DNA of 64,000 nt from Citromicrobium sp. UBA3494 (GCA_002377695.1 DFQH01000001.1:669583-733582), one strand, 5' to 3'; numbered from the stretch's first letter, positions 19,220-27,140 are shown. Notes: generated from the letters alone by a model not told the origin. A program made the numbers and translations.

Positions 19220-19828
19220 ATGACCAAGCAGTTTCACGGCCACGAGATGTCGCACGAAGCGCTCGAACAGCTGTTCCTCGAAGCGCGCAGCTATAATGCC
19301 TGGCTCGACAAGGACGTGTCGGAAGACCAGATCCGCAAGATCTACGATCTGCTGAAGATGGGGCCGACCTCCGCCAACCAGCAGTCCGCCCGGTTCGTGT
19401 GGTGTCGGTCGGACGATGCGAAGGACCGGTTGGCCAAGCATGCGATGGACGCGAACAAGGACAAGATCAGGACCGCGCCGTGGTGCGTCATCATAGGCTA
19501 CGACATCGATTTCCACGAAGAGCTGCCGTGGCTGTTCCCGCATACCGACGCGAAGAGCTGGTTCACCGGCGACGTGGAAGGCCGCATCACGCAGGCCAAG
19601 CGCAATTCGGCCCTGCAGGGCGCCTATTTGATGATCGCCGCGCGCGCGCTGGGCCTCGATTGCGGCCCCATGTCGGGCGTCGATCTGGACGGCGTGACGC
19701 AAGAGTTCTTCGCCGACCAGCCGCAATACCGCGCGGACTGGGTCTGCTCGATCGGCTATGGCGACAAGGATTCGATCTTCGATCGCAGCCCGCGGCCCGA
19801 TTTCGAAAAGTTCAACCGCATCGCCTGA
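19220..19828 (+). CDS. Nitroreductase-family protein, RutE-like
   Basis: This 202-residue flavin-dependent oxidoreductase resembles RutE, the malonic semialdehyde reductase of pyrimidine breakdown: MGPTSANQQSARFVW near residues 45-59, AKRNSALQGAYLMIAARALG, and LDCGPMSGVD. The start at 19220 follows AAGAAGG; upstream codons in frame are not family sequence. No other rut gene is nearby, so the physiological substrate may be another aldehyde or quinone-like compound. It lies between nfu and tsaB; its stop codon is in the same frame as tsaB. Confidence 0.82.
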   Translation: MTKQFHGHEMSHEALEQLFLEARSYNAWLDKDVSEDQIRKIYDLLKMGPTSANQQSARFVWCRSDDAKDRLAKHAMDANKDKIRTAPWCVIIGYDIDFHEELPWLFPHTDAKSWFTGDVEGRITQAKRNSALQGAYLMIAARALGLDCGPMSGVDLDGVTQEFFADQPQYRADWVCSIGYGDKDSIFDRSPRPDFEKFNRIA

Positions 19829-19867
19829 CGGTGCGGAGCGCCGCGCGCATTTTGTAGGGGGCGGACG

Positions 19868-20509
19868 ATAGCTGCGGAACCGATTCTGGCGATCGACTGC
19901 GCCACGGCGGCCTGTTCGGTCGCGCTCTTTGCGCAGGACGAGATGATCGCGGGCGAGTTTCACGTGCTCGGCCGGGGGCATGCCGAACGGCTGGTGCCGA
20001 TGATCGCCGCCCTGCCCGAGCGCGGGCGCGCGACGAAGATCGCGGTCGCCCGCGGGCCGGGCAGCTTTACCGGTGTGCGGATCGGCCTCGCGGTGGCGCG
20101 CAGCCTCGCCTTTGCATGGAAGGCAGAGCTGGTCGGCTATTCCACCATGGCGCTGGTCGCCGCGATGGCACGCGCGCGCGAAGGTGCCCTTCCCCTGACG
20201 GTCGCGATGGAAGGCGGGCACGGCGAATGGTTCGTGCAAGGCTTCGACGGGGATGGCTGCGCCCTCGCGGAAACGCGATCGCTGCGGCCCGAAGATGCGG
20301 TCGCCGCCTTCCCCTCCACGCTGGTCGCAGGCACCGTGGCAGAAGACTTCGTGGCACGCGCAGGCAGTGGCAGTGCGCTGCGGCTGCACAGCGACGCGCG
20401 CGAATTCCGCACTCTGCCGGAGAGCGCGCTGACCCCCGACACCGCGCCGATCTACGGCCGCGCGCCCGATGCAAAGGCCCCGCCCCCTCCCCCGGGAGCC
20501 CCGGCATGA
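19868..20509 (+). CDS. tsaB: tRNA N6-threonylcarbamoyladenosine protein TsaB, apparent ATA start
   Basis: TsaB is the inactive ASKHA-fold partner of TsaD in t6A tRNA modification. Family sequence begins at PILAIDCATAACSVALF (from 19880) and continues through GRGHAERLVPMI and ARGPGSFTGVRIGLAVARSL. This frame runs back to the RutE-like gene's stop at 19826-19828 with no ATG, GTG or TTG before 19943; starting at 19943 would delete the first beta strand of the fold. An AGGGGG ribosome site 7 bases before ATA at 19868 (GGACG-ATA-GCT) makes ATA the best start, giving 213 residues, the normal family size. ATT at 19883 and CTG at 19886 are alternatives. The stop overlaps rimI (ATGA). Confidence 0.88.
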   Translation: MAAEPILAIDCATAACSVALFAQDEMIAGEFHVLGRGHAERLVPMIAALPERGRATKIAVARGPGSFTGVRIGLAVARSLAFAWKAELVGYSTMALVAAMARAREGALPLTVAMEGGHGEWFVQGFDGDGCALAETRSLRPEDAVAAFPSTLVAGTVAEDFVARAGSGSALRLHSDAREFRTLPESALTPDTAPIYGRAPDAKAPPPPPGAPA

Positions 20510-20973
20510 CGGAGACGGAGATCGACGCGATCATGCGGATCATGGACGCAGCCTTCGATCCGCAGTGGGGCGAAGCCTGGACCCGCCCACAGATCGAATC
20601 CGCATTGCAGCTGGCCAACACGCTCCCGACCCTGGTCGCAGCGACAGGCACGCGGACGGCCGATCCCGGTGAAGCCGTTGGCTTCGCCATAGTACGGGCC
20701 GCGCCGGGCGAAGAGGAAATCCTCCTGATCGCGGTCGACCCCCGGGAACGGCGCAAGGGGCTGGGTCGCAGTCTGATCGCGATACTCGCGACCGACGCAC
20801 GACGACGCGGTGCGGACAAGCTGTTCCTCGAAATGCGGGAGAACAACCCGGCGCGCTCTCTCTACGAAGCGGTCGGGTTCAGGCAGATCGGCCGACGCAA
20901 AGACTATTACAGCCTCGGCGATGGTGCGCGAATGGATGCGATTACCTTCGGGCTGGACCTCGACAAGAGCTGA
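20506..20973 (+). CDS. rimI: Ribosomal protein S18 alanine N-acetyltransferase-like (GNAT)
   Basis: This 155-residue GNAT acetyltransferase has the acetyl-CoA loop VDPRERRKGLGRSLI near residues 80-94 and the RimI-like C-terminal LEMRENNPARSLYEAVGF and RKDYY. RimI acetylates the N-terminus of ribosomal protein S18. The ATG overlaps the tsaB stop (ATGA); tsaB-rimI is a widespread gene pair, which supports both calls. Confidence 0.92.
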   Translation: MTETEIDAIMRIMDAAFDPQWGEAWTRPQIESALQLANTLPTLVAATGTRTADPGEAVGFAIVRAAPGEEEILLIAVDPRERRKGLGRSLIAILATDARRRGADKLFLEMRENNPARSLYEAVGFRQIGRRKDYYSLGDGARMDAITFGLDLDKS

Positions 20974-21108
20974 ACTGAATTAACCACAAATAATGATACA
21001 AAAAACGTAAGCTCAGGCATTGCATTTCGACAATCAATGCGACAGGGATTTTTGCGTATGCGGCTCTACCCCCCAGAGCATGGCGTATGAAAAACCCTAG
21101 AGGAAATA

Positions 21109-21552
21109 ATGGAAGACCAAGAAATCGAAATGACGCAAACGCTTATCGCGTTCACGTCCAACATCGTCGAAGCCTACGTCAGCAACAACTCTGCCGAAGT
21201 TGACGATATTCCGGTGCTGATCAACAGTGTTTACTCCACGCTGTCGGGCCTTAGCGGCGCGACCGAGCAGGAAGAAGAGCGCCCCGAACCGGCCGTGTCT
21301 GTGCGTGCCTCGGTGAAGCCCGATTACCTCGTGTGTCTCGAGGACGGGAAGAAGCTGAAGATGCTCAAGCGCTATCTTCGCACCAATTACGACATGAGCC
21401 CGGAAGAATACCGGGAGCGCTGGAACCTGCCGAGCGACTATCCCATGGTTGCTCCCAACTATGCCGAAAAGCGCCGCGAACTGGCGAAGAAGATCGGCCT
21501 GGGCCGTGCACCGAACCAGAAGCGCGGTCGCCGCAAGAAGACTGCTGAATAA
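21109..21552 (+). CDS. mucR: MucR/Ros-family transcriptional regulator
   Basis: The 147-residue protein has the MucR/Ros DNA-binding region near residues 70-108: VCLEDGKKLKMLKRYLRTNY, then MSPEEYRERWNLP. MucR proteins bind AT-rich DNA and shape cell-surface and cell-cycle gene expression in alphaproteobacteria. In zinc-binding Ros proteins this segment has Cys-x2-Cys and two His ligands; here only the first Cys remains (CLED, KRY, TNY). It follows an AT-rich 135-base leader and a GAGGAAATA ribosome site. A strong hairpin ends the unit. Confidence 0.92.
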   Translation: MEDQEIEMTQTLIAFTSNIVEAYVSNNSAEVDDIPVLINSVYSTLSGLSGATEQEEERPEPAVSVRASVKPDYLVCLEDGKKLKMLKRYLRTNYDMSPEEYRERWNLPSDYPMVAPNYAEKRRELAKKIGLGRAPNQKRGRRKKTAE

Positions 21553-21562
21553 GCCCCATCGC

Positions 21563-21590
21563 GCCGGTCGGCTCGCGCGAGCCGACCGGC
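21563..21590 (+). terminator. Strong hairpin after mucR
   Basis: A perfect 12-base stem, GCCGGTCGGCTC / GAGCCGACCGGC, with loop GCGC, lies 10 bases after the mucR stop codon. No T-run follows, so it may be an imperfect intrinsic terminator or a 3'-end stabiliser. Confidence 0.55.
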
Positions 21591-21651
21591 AAGGCTTGAG
21601 CGGGCCGCGCGCCCGTCCTATGCGACAGGGGAAAGCTTGAGGAAGTCGGCC

Positions 21652-22074
21652 GTGCCCCAGAAAATCGATCTTGAACAATTATGTGCCGACAAGGGCCTGC
21701 GCATCACCGAGCAGCGCCGGGTCATTGCGCGCGTCCTGTCGGACAGCGACGACCATCCCGATGTCGAACAATTGCATGAGCGCGCCTCGAAGATCGATTC
21801 CGGCATCTCGATCGCAACCGTCTATCGCACGGTCCGCCTGTTCGAAGAGGCTGGCGTGCTCGACCGGCACGATTTCGGCGATGGCCGCTCGCGCTACGAG
21901 CCCGCTCCCGAATCGCATCACGATCACCTGATCGACGTGGAAACCGGCAAGGTGGTCGAATTCGTCGACCCTGAGCTGGAAGCCCTGCAGAAGCAGATCG
22001 CCGAAAAGCTGGGCTATCGCCTCGTCGATCACCGGATGGAACTTTATGGCGTCCGCCTCGAACGCGAAAACTGA
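21652..22074 (+). CDS. fur: Fur-family metal-responsive repressor
   Basis: The 140-residue regulator has a winged-helix N-terminus (KIDLEQLCADKGLRITEQRR, ATVYRTVRLFEEAGV) and the metal-binding ESHHDHLIDVETGKVVEF. It lacks the C-terminal CxxC pairs of some Fur proteins, as is usual in alphaproteobacteria, where the family includes iron (Fur) and manganese (Mur) sensors, so the metal is not certain. I chose GTG at 21652, 6 bases after GAGGAAG; the TTG at 21637 lies within that site's upstream context and adds residues not seen in relatives. It overlaps plsC by 29 bases. Confidence 0.92.
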   Translation: MPQKIDLEQLCADKGLRITEQRRVIARVLSDSDDHPDVEQLHERASKIDSGISIATVYRTVRLFEEAGVLDRHDFGDGRSRYEPAPESHHDHLIDVETGKVVEFVDPELEALQKQIAEKLGYRLVDHRMELYGVRLEREN

Positions 22075-22993
22075 GCCACCCCGGGATTTCGGGCCCGAGT
22101 GGGAGACGCGGCAGGCTGCCGCACGGGGCGAGAAAACCTCCATATCCCTGCTGGGCTGGGTCCGGCTGTGGACACGCACGCTGGCGCTGGCGCTCGGACT
22201 GCTGCTGATCGTGCCCTGTCACTACATCTACAGGGTCATCAGTTATGGCTCCCCCTTCCCCAAGTGGTTTCTCGCCTATGCGACCTGGGTCGTGGGCGCA
22301 CGGGTCCAGCGACACGGCACCCCCCTGCGGCGCGACGTTTTCTTCATCGCCAACCATGTCAGCTGGGTCGATATCCTTGCGCTGGCGGGTGCCAGCGGCA
22401 CAGCCTTCGTCGCCAAGGCCGAACTGGCGAGTTCTCCGCTGGTCGGCTGGCTGGCGGGCCTGAACCGCACGGTCTTCGTCCAGCGTGAGGATCGCTTGCG
22501 CGTGGCGGACCAGATCAACGCCCTGCGCGAAGCCTTGATGGACAACTGGTCCGTCACCGTCTTCCCCGAAGGCACCACCACCGACGGGCATTCGCTGCTG
22601 CCGTTCAAATCCTCGATGCTCAGCGTGCTCGAACCGCCGCCGCCCGGCGTGCTCGTCCAGCCTGTGGTGCTCGATTACGGCAGAGTAGCCGAGTGGATCG
22701 GCTGGATCGGCGAGGAAGGCGGGCTCAACAATTTCAAGCGCGTCATGGCGCGCCCCGGCAGCTTTCCGCTGGCCGTCCATTTCCTCGAACCCTTCAGCCC
22801 CGCCGAACACCGCGGGCGCAAGGCCGTCTCCAACGAGGCACGCAAGCGGATCGAGGAGACGCTGGTGCGCGAGATGGGCCACGAACTGCGCCCGTTCGAC
22901 CACGATGTCGCCCCCATCCGCTACAGCAAGGCAAAACTGCCGCCGGTGCGGGAAGCCCTTGCGGGCCCCGAAGACGATCCGCCCGCGACCTGA
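22046..22993 (+). CDS. plsC: 1-acyl-sn-glycerol-3-phosphate acyltransferase (PlsC/OlsA type)
   Basis: The 315-residue membrane acyltransferase has the catalytic NHxSxxD-type motif (NHVSWVD, His104/Asp109) and the phosphate-binding FPEGTTTDG near residue 173, with a membrane segment near 44-65. It should add the second acyl chain to lysophosphatidate; relatives in alphaproteobacteria can act on lyso-ornithine lipid instead. It overlaps the end of fur by 29 bases. Confidence 0.9.
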   Translation: MASASNAKTEPPRDFGPEWETRQAAARGEKTSISLLGWVRLWTRTLALALGLLLIVPCHYIYRVISYGSPFPKWFLAYATWVVGARVQRHGTPLRRDVFFIANHVSWVDILALAGASGTAFVAKAELASSPLVGWLAGLNRTVFVQREDRLRVADQINALREALMDNWSVTVFPEGTTTDGHSLLPFKSSMLSVLEPPPPGVLVQPVVLDYGRVAEWIGWIGEEGGLNNFKRVMARPGSFPLAVHFLEPFSPAEHRGRKAVSNEARKRIEETLVREMGHELRPFDHDVAPIRYSKAKLPPVREALAGPEDDPPAT

Positions 22994-23076
22994 TCGCGCT
23001 GGCGAGCTCCCCGCCATCGCTTCTTAGCGAAGGTTGATTTGGCAACCAAACCGGCCGCTCGTCGGTTCGCCCCGCC

Positions 23077-23745
23077 ATGGATGCCAATACGGATAGCGAC
23101 CAGCGGGTCGAACGGTTCGAGAATGTAATCAGGGGGCCGGATTTCCCCTGCGTCGGCGCCAAGTCCGCGCTGGCGAAGGGAAACATGGAATTCGTGCTCG
23201 CACGCGATCTCACCAGCGCGTGGAACGACCTCAAGATTCACGAGGCGCTGATGGCCTGGGCCAAGCGCGACTTGCCGCCCGACGAACTGCGCAGCCTGGT
23301 GGTCATTTTCGACGGGCCACTCGATCTGGACGAGATGCAGTTCGAACAGGCGATGTGGGAGCGGATTCAATCGCTATCGGACAAGGACGAGTGGCTGTCG
23401 CAGAAGCCCGACCCGACCGTCAGCAGCAATCCTGCTGCCCCCGACTTCTCGCTCAGCTTCGGCGGGCAGGCCTTCTTCGTGGTCGGGCTGCACCCGAATG
23501 CTTCGCGCCCTGCCCGGCGCTTCCCGAAACCGTCGCTGGTGTTCAACCTGCACAAGCAGTTCGAATGGCTGCGCGAAAGCGGGGTGTACGAAAGGATGCG
23601 CGAGCGTATTCTGCAGCGGGACAAATCGCTCGCAGGCGATATCAATCCGATGCTGGCGCGACATGGCGAGAGCAGCGAGGCACGACAATATAGCGGGCGC
23701 GCGGTCGAAGAGGACTGGGCGTGTCCTTTCAGGGGCCGGACATGA
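23077..23745 (+). CDS. YqcI/YcgG-family protein (putative heme-dependent oxygenase)
   Basis: This 222-residue protein belongs to the YqcI/YcgG family: FPCVGAKSAL near residue 23, FFVVGLHPNASRPARRFPKP near the middle, and the C-terminal NPMLARHGESSEARQYSGR ending in WACPF. GntA of this family is a heme-dependent N-hydroxylase of a guanidino substrate in guanitoxin synthesis, so an N-oxygenase role is plausible but not shown by this sequence. Its stop overlaps the start of the DUF1989 gene (ATGA), indicating a two-gene operon. Confidence 0.85.
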   Translation: MDANTDSDQRVERFENVIRGPDFPCVGAKSALAKGNMEFVLARDLTSAWNDLKIHEALMAWAKRDLPPDELRSLVVIFDGPLDLDEMQFEQAMWERIQSLSDKDEWLSQKPDPTVSSNPAAPDFSLSFGGQAFFVVGLHPNASRPARRFPKPSLVFNLHKQFEWLRESGVYERMRERILQRDKSLAGDINPMLARHGESSEARQYSGRAVEEDWACPFRGRT

Positions 23746-24332
23746 GCGACACCATCGAAATCCCGCCGCGTAGTGGCACCGCCTTCGTGGTCAAGAAGGG
23801 TCAGGCCTTCACCGTGATCGATCCGCAAGGCACGCAGGTGTCGGACATGGTCGCCTATGCGCAGGGCGATGTGCGCGAGGTCATGTCGAACGGGCGCACC
23901 TTCGACTACGAGGAGACGATCCACCTCACCACCGGCAACCGCCTATGGTCCAACCGGTCGAACGTCATGCTGGAGATCGAGGAGGACAGCCTCGGCCAGC
24001 ACGATTACCTGCTGACCCCGTGCAGCGAGGACACGTTTCGGCACTTCTATCCGGACAAGCCGGTGCACCGGGGCTGCTTTGGCAACCTGGCCGAAGCGCT
24101 GGCGCCCTACGGCGTCGAGCGCGACGCGATCCCGACCGCCTTCAACGTGTTCATGAACGTGCCGGTCGATGGCGGTACCGGCCAGTTGTCGGTCGACCCG
24201 CCCGCCAGCAAGCCGGGCGAGGCGGTGCGCTTCCGTGCGCATATGGACCTTGTCATCGGGCTGACCGCCTGTTCGGCCTATGCCTCGAACGGCGGCAGCT
24301 TCAAGCCGATCCATTACCGGATCGAAGCGTAG
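23742..24332 (+). CDS. DUF1989 / urea carboxylase-associated family protein
   Basis: The 196-residue product is a DUF1989 protein: PRSGTAFVVKKGQAFTVIDP at the N-terminus, the central DYLLTPCSEDTFRHFY, then FNVFMNVPVDGGTGQLS and DLVIGLTACSA. The family includes urea-carboxylase-associated proteins and subunits of carboxyguanidine deiminase, so it is linked to urea and guanidine nitrogen chemistry. It is coupled by ATGA to a YqcI/YcgG protein. No urea carboxylase or allophanate hydrolase gene is present here, so the reaction is unassigned. Confidence 0.88.
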   Translation: MSDTIEIPPRSGTAFVVKKGQAFTVIDPQGTQVSDMVAYAQGDVREVMSNGRTFDYEETIHLTTGNRLWSNRSNVMLEIEEDSLGQHDYLLTPCSEDTFRHFYPDKPVHRGCFGNLAEALAPYGVERDAIPTAFNVFMNVPVDGGTGQLSVDPPASKPGEAVRFRAHMDLVIGLTACSAYASNGGSFKPIHYRIEA

Positions 24333-24360
24333 GTACCGGCGGACGATTGAAGCCCTTGGC

Positions 24361-24452
24361 CCCCTCCCCCTTGAGGGGGAGGTCGGGTGGGGGTGTTCGA
24401 CGGTAGTCGTGAGCGCGTACACCCACCCCCAACCCCTCCCTCAAGGGAGGGG
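24361..24452. repeat. Inverted pair of GC-rich hairpin repeats (REPIN-like), empty
   Basis: Two copies of one element face each other. Left 24361-24395 begins CCCCTCCCCCTTGAGGGGG and ends in a G-rich tail; right 24420-24452 is the reverse orientation of the same element, with hairpin CCTCCCTCAAGGGAGG. The G-rich tails point inward across a 24-base spacer. The element lies between the DUF1989 gene and miaB and could form one long hairpin. The same repeat type flanks the DUF559 remnant at 60.7-61.1 kb. Confidence 0.9.
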
Positions 24453-24493
24453 AGTTGCTTGGCGCCAAGCCCTGCATTAAACGCGCCGCTTCC

Positions 24494-25834
24494 ATGAAAC
24501 CCACGACTCCTCCCAGGACCTACCGGGTCAAGAGCTTCGGCTGCCAGATGAATGTCTATGATGGCGAGCGGATGGGCGAGCTGCTCGCCGCGCAGGGCAT
24601 CGTGCCCGCGCCCGAGGGCGAGGAGGCCGATCTGGTGGTGCTCAACACCTGCCATATCCGCGAGAAGGCGACCGAAAAGGTCTATTCCGATATTGGCCGT
24701 TTGCGGCGCGAGGATGGCTCTTCGCCGCTGATCGCGGTCGCGGGCTGTGTCGCGCAGGCCGAGGGGGAAGAGATCATGGCCCGCGCGCCCGCCGTCTCGA
24801 TGGTGGTCGGCCCGCAGGCGTACCAGAACCTGCCCGCGATGCTCGACCGAGCGGTATCGGGCAAGCGCACGACCGAGATGGATCTTGCCGCCGAAGCGAA
24901 GTTCGCTGGCCTGCCGCAGCGGCGCACCGCGCCTCCGGCGGCGTTCCTCACCATCCAGGAAGGGTGCGACAAGTTCTGCACCTATTGCGTGGTGCCCTAC
25001 ACGCGCGGTGCCGAGATCAGCCGGCCCTTCGCCGAGCTGGTCGCCGAGGCACAGCGGCTGGTCGAGGGCGGCGCGCGCGAGATCACGCTGCTGGGGCAGA
25101 ATGTGAGCGCATGGAGCGGCGAAGATGCCAAGGGCCACCGCACCGGCCTCGCCGGGCTGGTCCGCGAGCTGGCGCGCATCGATGGCCTCGCGCGCATCCG
25201 CTACACCACCAGCCACCCGGCGGACATGGATGAAGAGATCATCGCCGCACATGGCGAGATCGAGAAGCTGATGCCCTTCCTCCACCTGCCGGTGCAGGCG
25301 GGCAATAACCGCGTGCTGAAGGCGATGAACCGCAGCCACACGGTCGAAAGCTACCTCAGCCTGCTCGAACGCTTCCGCACGGCGCGACCCGATCTGGCGC
25401 TGAGCGGAGATTTCATCGTCGGCTTCCCCGGTGAGACCGAGGCGGAGTTCAAGGATACGCTGAAGCTGGTCGACGAAGTGGCTTACGCGCAGGCGTTCAG
25501 CTTCAAGTACTCGCCCCGCCCCGGCACGCCCGCCGCCGGAATGGACGGGCAGATTTCGGCAGAGGTGATGAAAGACCGGCTCGCCCGGTTGCAGGATCGT
25601 CTCAACCGCGACCAGCACGCGTTCAACACCGCCAGCGTGGGGCGGACATGCGAAGTGCTGGTCGAGCGCAAGGGCAAGCTGCCGGGCCAGTGGCTGGGCA
25701 AATCGCCTTGGCTGCAGTCGGTGTTCTTCGAAGGCGCGGACATCGCAATCGGCGATCTGGTGCAAGTCAGACTGGAAGACGCCGGGCCGAACTCCTTGCG
25801 CGGCGCCCCGCTGCGCCAGCCCGCCCTCGCCTGA
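24494..25834 (+). CDS. miaB: tRNA-2-methylthio-N6-dimethylallyladenosine synthase
   Basis: MiaB is a radical-SAM methylthiotransferase that modifies A37 of tRNAs reading codons starting with U. The 446-residue protein has the N-terminal UPF0004 domain with cluster cysteines (FGCQMNVYD, NTCHIREKA, AGCVAQAEG), the radical-SAM CxxxCxxC in GCDKFCTYC, and a C-terminal TRAM domain. The start follows the repeat pair at 24361-24452 and family sequence begins at MKPTTPPRTYRVKSFGC. In many alphaproteobacteria miaB is followed by phoH, ybeY and corC; here two unrelated genes lie between miaB and phoH. Confidence 0.96.
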   Translation: MKPTTPPRTYRVKSFGCQMNVYDGERMGELLAAQGIVPAPEGEEADLVVLNTCHIREKATEKVYSDIGRLRREDGSSPLIAVAGCVAQAEGEEIMARAPAVSMVVGPQAYQNLPAMLDRAVSGKRTTEMDLAAEAKFAGLPQRRTAPPAAFLTIQEGCDKFCTYCVVPYTRGAEISRPFAELVAEAQRLVEGGAREITLLGQNVSAWSGEDAKGHRTGLAGLVRELARIDGLARIRYTTSHPADMDEEIIAAHGEIEKLMPFLHLPVQAGNNRVLKAMNRSHTVESYLSLLERFRTARPDLALSGDFIVGFPGETEAEFKDTLKLVDEVAYAQAFSFKYSPRPGTPAAGMDGQISAEVMKDRLARLQDRLNRDQHAFNTASVGRTCEVLVERKGKLPGQWLGKSPWLQSVFFEGADIAIGDLVQVRLEDAGPNSLRGAPLRQPALA

Positions 25835-25846
25835 CCAGCGCAGGCC

Positions 25847-26326
25847 TTACTGCGCCGGGATAACGATGGTGCCGTGCGCCCTTTCCGCGCGGGTCGTGTC
25901 GTCCCAGGCGCTGCCCGCATAGGAACCGCCGGAGAACGAAACGCGGCGGACCGACGGGCGGTAGCCACCGCCGGCAGTCGTCACGCCGAGATCGCGGAAA
26001 CCGTCGGTTCGCTCGGGATAGATGCTGATCGGCAGACGCGTGGCCGGGATACGTCCGAGGGGCACGAGCTGCCCGCCCACCATATCGAACACGATCAGCG
26101 TGCAGCCGCCGCTGCCGCATGTCTCCGGCGATCGGACGTAGGCGAGCACTTCGACCGAGCCGTCGCCATCGAGATCGACTTCGCCGAACCTCTCCGGAGC
26201 CGCAGCCAGCGGCCCGTAGGTCTCATCGATCCACGTAATCGCCGCCTGCAGTTCAGGACCGCGCTCGTCCTCCTCGGGAGGGGCGAAGGACGCTGCTGCA
26301 AGGAACAGGAAAGCGAGTGTCCGCAT
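25847..26326 (-). CDS. Small secreted hypothetical protein
   Basis: The 159-residue product has a short signal peptide (MRTLAFLFLAAASFA) and a calcium-loop-like DLDGDGSVEVLAYV near residue 51, followed by CGSGGCTLIVF. These features resemble small exported proteins with an FG-GAP/EF-hand-like segment and a disulfide. I do not recognise a named family. It is convergent with miaB and 142 bases downstream of the RcnB-like gene on the same strand. Confidence 0.7.
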   Translation of the reverse strand: MRTLAFLFLAAASFAPPEEDERGPELQAAITWIDETYGPLAAAPERFGEVDLDGDGSVEVLAYVRSPETCGSGGCTLIVFDMVGGQLVPLGRIPATRLPISIYPERTDGFRDLGVTTAGGGYRPSVRRVSFSGGSYAGSAWDDTTRAERAHGTIVIPAQ

Positions 26327-26399
26327 CCCGCGATTTTACCGTCTTTTCCCGCGATTGTCACGCGTTCGAGAGTCCCAGGCGATGCGCAAACGCGTCGAC

Positions 26400-26425
26400 G
26401 CCCGGCTCCCCCACCGGAGCCGGGC
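26400..26425 (-). terminator. GC-rich hairpin after the RcnB-like gene
   Basis: A perfect 10-base stem, GCCCGGCTCC / GGAGCCGGGC, with a 6-base loop lies 44 bases after the RcnB-like stop codon. No T-run follows on the minus strand, so it is only a candidate transcription end. Confidence 0.4.
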
Positions 26426-26468
26426 GTCTGCTGCTGCGCCGGATGACCAGCCCGCAATGCGGGCGCAA

Positions 26469-27140
26469 TCACCAGAAGAAGTTGTCGTACACCACCATCA
26501 CGCGGCCGTTGCGCGTATCGATCAGCAGTACGTCGTTGCCGTAGCGGATCCACCGCTGATAGCCGTAGCGCGGCGTGGGCAGGTAGTAGTCATAGGGATC
26601 GATCCAGTAGCGCTGGCCCCAGAAGACGTTCGCCCGCAAGAGGTTGCCCACGCGCACCGGCCGGTAATAGTAACCGCGCGGCGCGACATAGGCACCCCGT
26701 CGGAAAGCGTGCCGTTCTGCCTGCCGATAGGCGCGCCAGTCCCGATAGTTCTGGCGACGGGCCTGCCGGTAATCGCGGCGATCCTGACGGTAGTCGCGCC
26801 GGGCCTCGCGGCGATCCTGGCGATAGTCGCGCTGGTCCTGCCGAGTCTCACGCCGGTCCTCGCGGCGATCCTGCCGGGCTTCGCGGCGATCCTCGCGCCG
26901 GTCCTGCCGCGTCTCGCGGCGGTCGCCCCGCCGATCCTGCCGAGCTTCGCGCTGCTGCTGCTGCTGGTATGACTCGCGCGCGGCCACGCGGTTGTCCCAC
27001 GTCTTCTGATAGAGGTCGCCTCCAGCATCGGCACGAATTTCGGCCCGGGCCTGCTGACGGTTTTCCGGTCCACGCTGGGCACTGGCAGCGGTGGGCAGGA
27101 CAAGCCCTGCGCTTACCGCCAGGATCACAAGATTACGCAT
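26469..27140 (-). CDS. RcnB-family periplasmic protein with Arg/Asp-rich repeats
   Basis: The 223-residue product has a signal peptide (MRNLVILAVSAGLVLP, cleavage near SAQRG), a central low-complexity region of repeating RRE/DRR units (about 60-140), and a C-terminal RcnB-like domain: RRGAYVAPRGYYYRP, YQRWIRYGNDVLLIDTRNGR, ending in NFFW. RcnB proteins influence nickel/cobalt homeostasis in enterobacteria; in sphingomonads the family is numerous and mostly unstudied. The start at 27140 follows a CAGGAG ribosome site. It is divergent from phoH. Confidence 0.82.
   Translation of the reverse strand: MRNLVILAVSAGLVLPTAASAQRGPENRQQARAEIRADAGGDLYQKTWDNRVAARESYQQQQQREARQDRRGDRRETRQDRREDRREARQDRREDRRETRQDQRDYRQDRREARRDYRQDRRDYRQARRQNYRDWRAYRQAERHAFRRGAYVAPRGYYYRPVRVGNLLRANVFWGQRYWIDPYDYYLPTPRYGYQRWIRYGNDVLLIDTRNGRVMVVYDNFFW

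Noticed and set aside
19220..19828. A complete Rut pyrimidine-degradation operon
   Set aside because: Only the RutE-like reductase is present; no monooxygenase, peracid or aminoacrylate enzymes are near.
19943..20509. tsaB starting at the first ATG, 19943
   Set aside because: This would remove PILAIDCATAACSVAL, the conserved first strand of the TsaB fold, although the frame is open upstream and has a ribosome site before 19868.
23077..24332. A guanitoxin biosynthesis cluster
   Set aside because: Only a YqcI/YcgG-family gene is shared; the other pathway enzymes are absent from the neighbourhood.
26769..26965. Regular short repeats that resemble a CRISPR array
   Set aside because: They are degenerate, in frame, without spacers, and encode the Arg/Asp-rich part of the RcnB-like protein.
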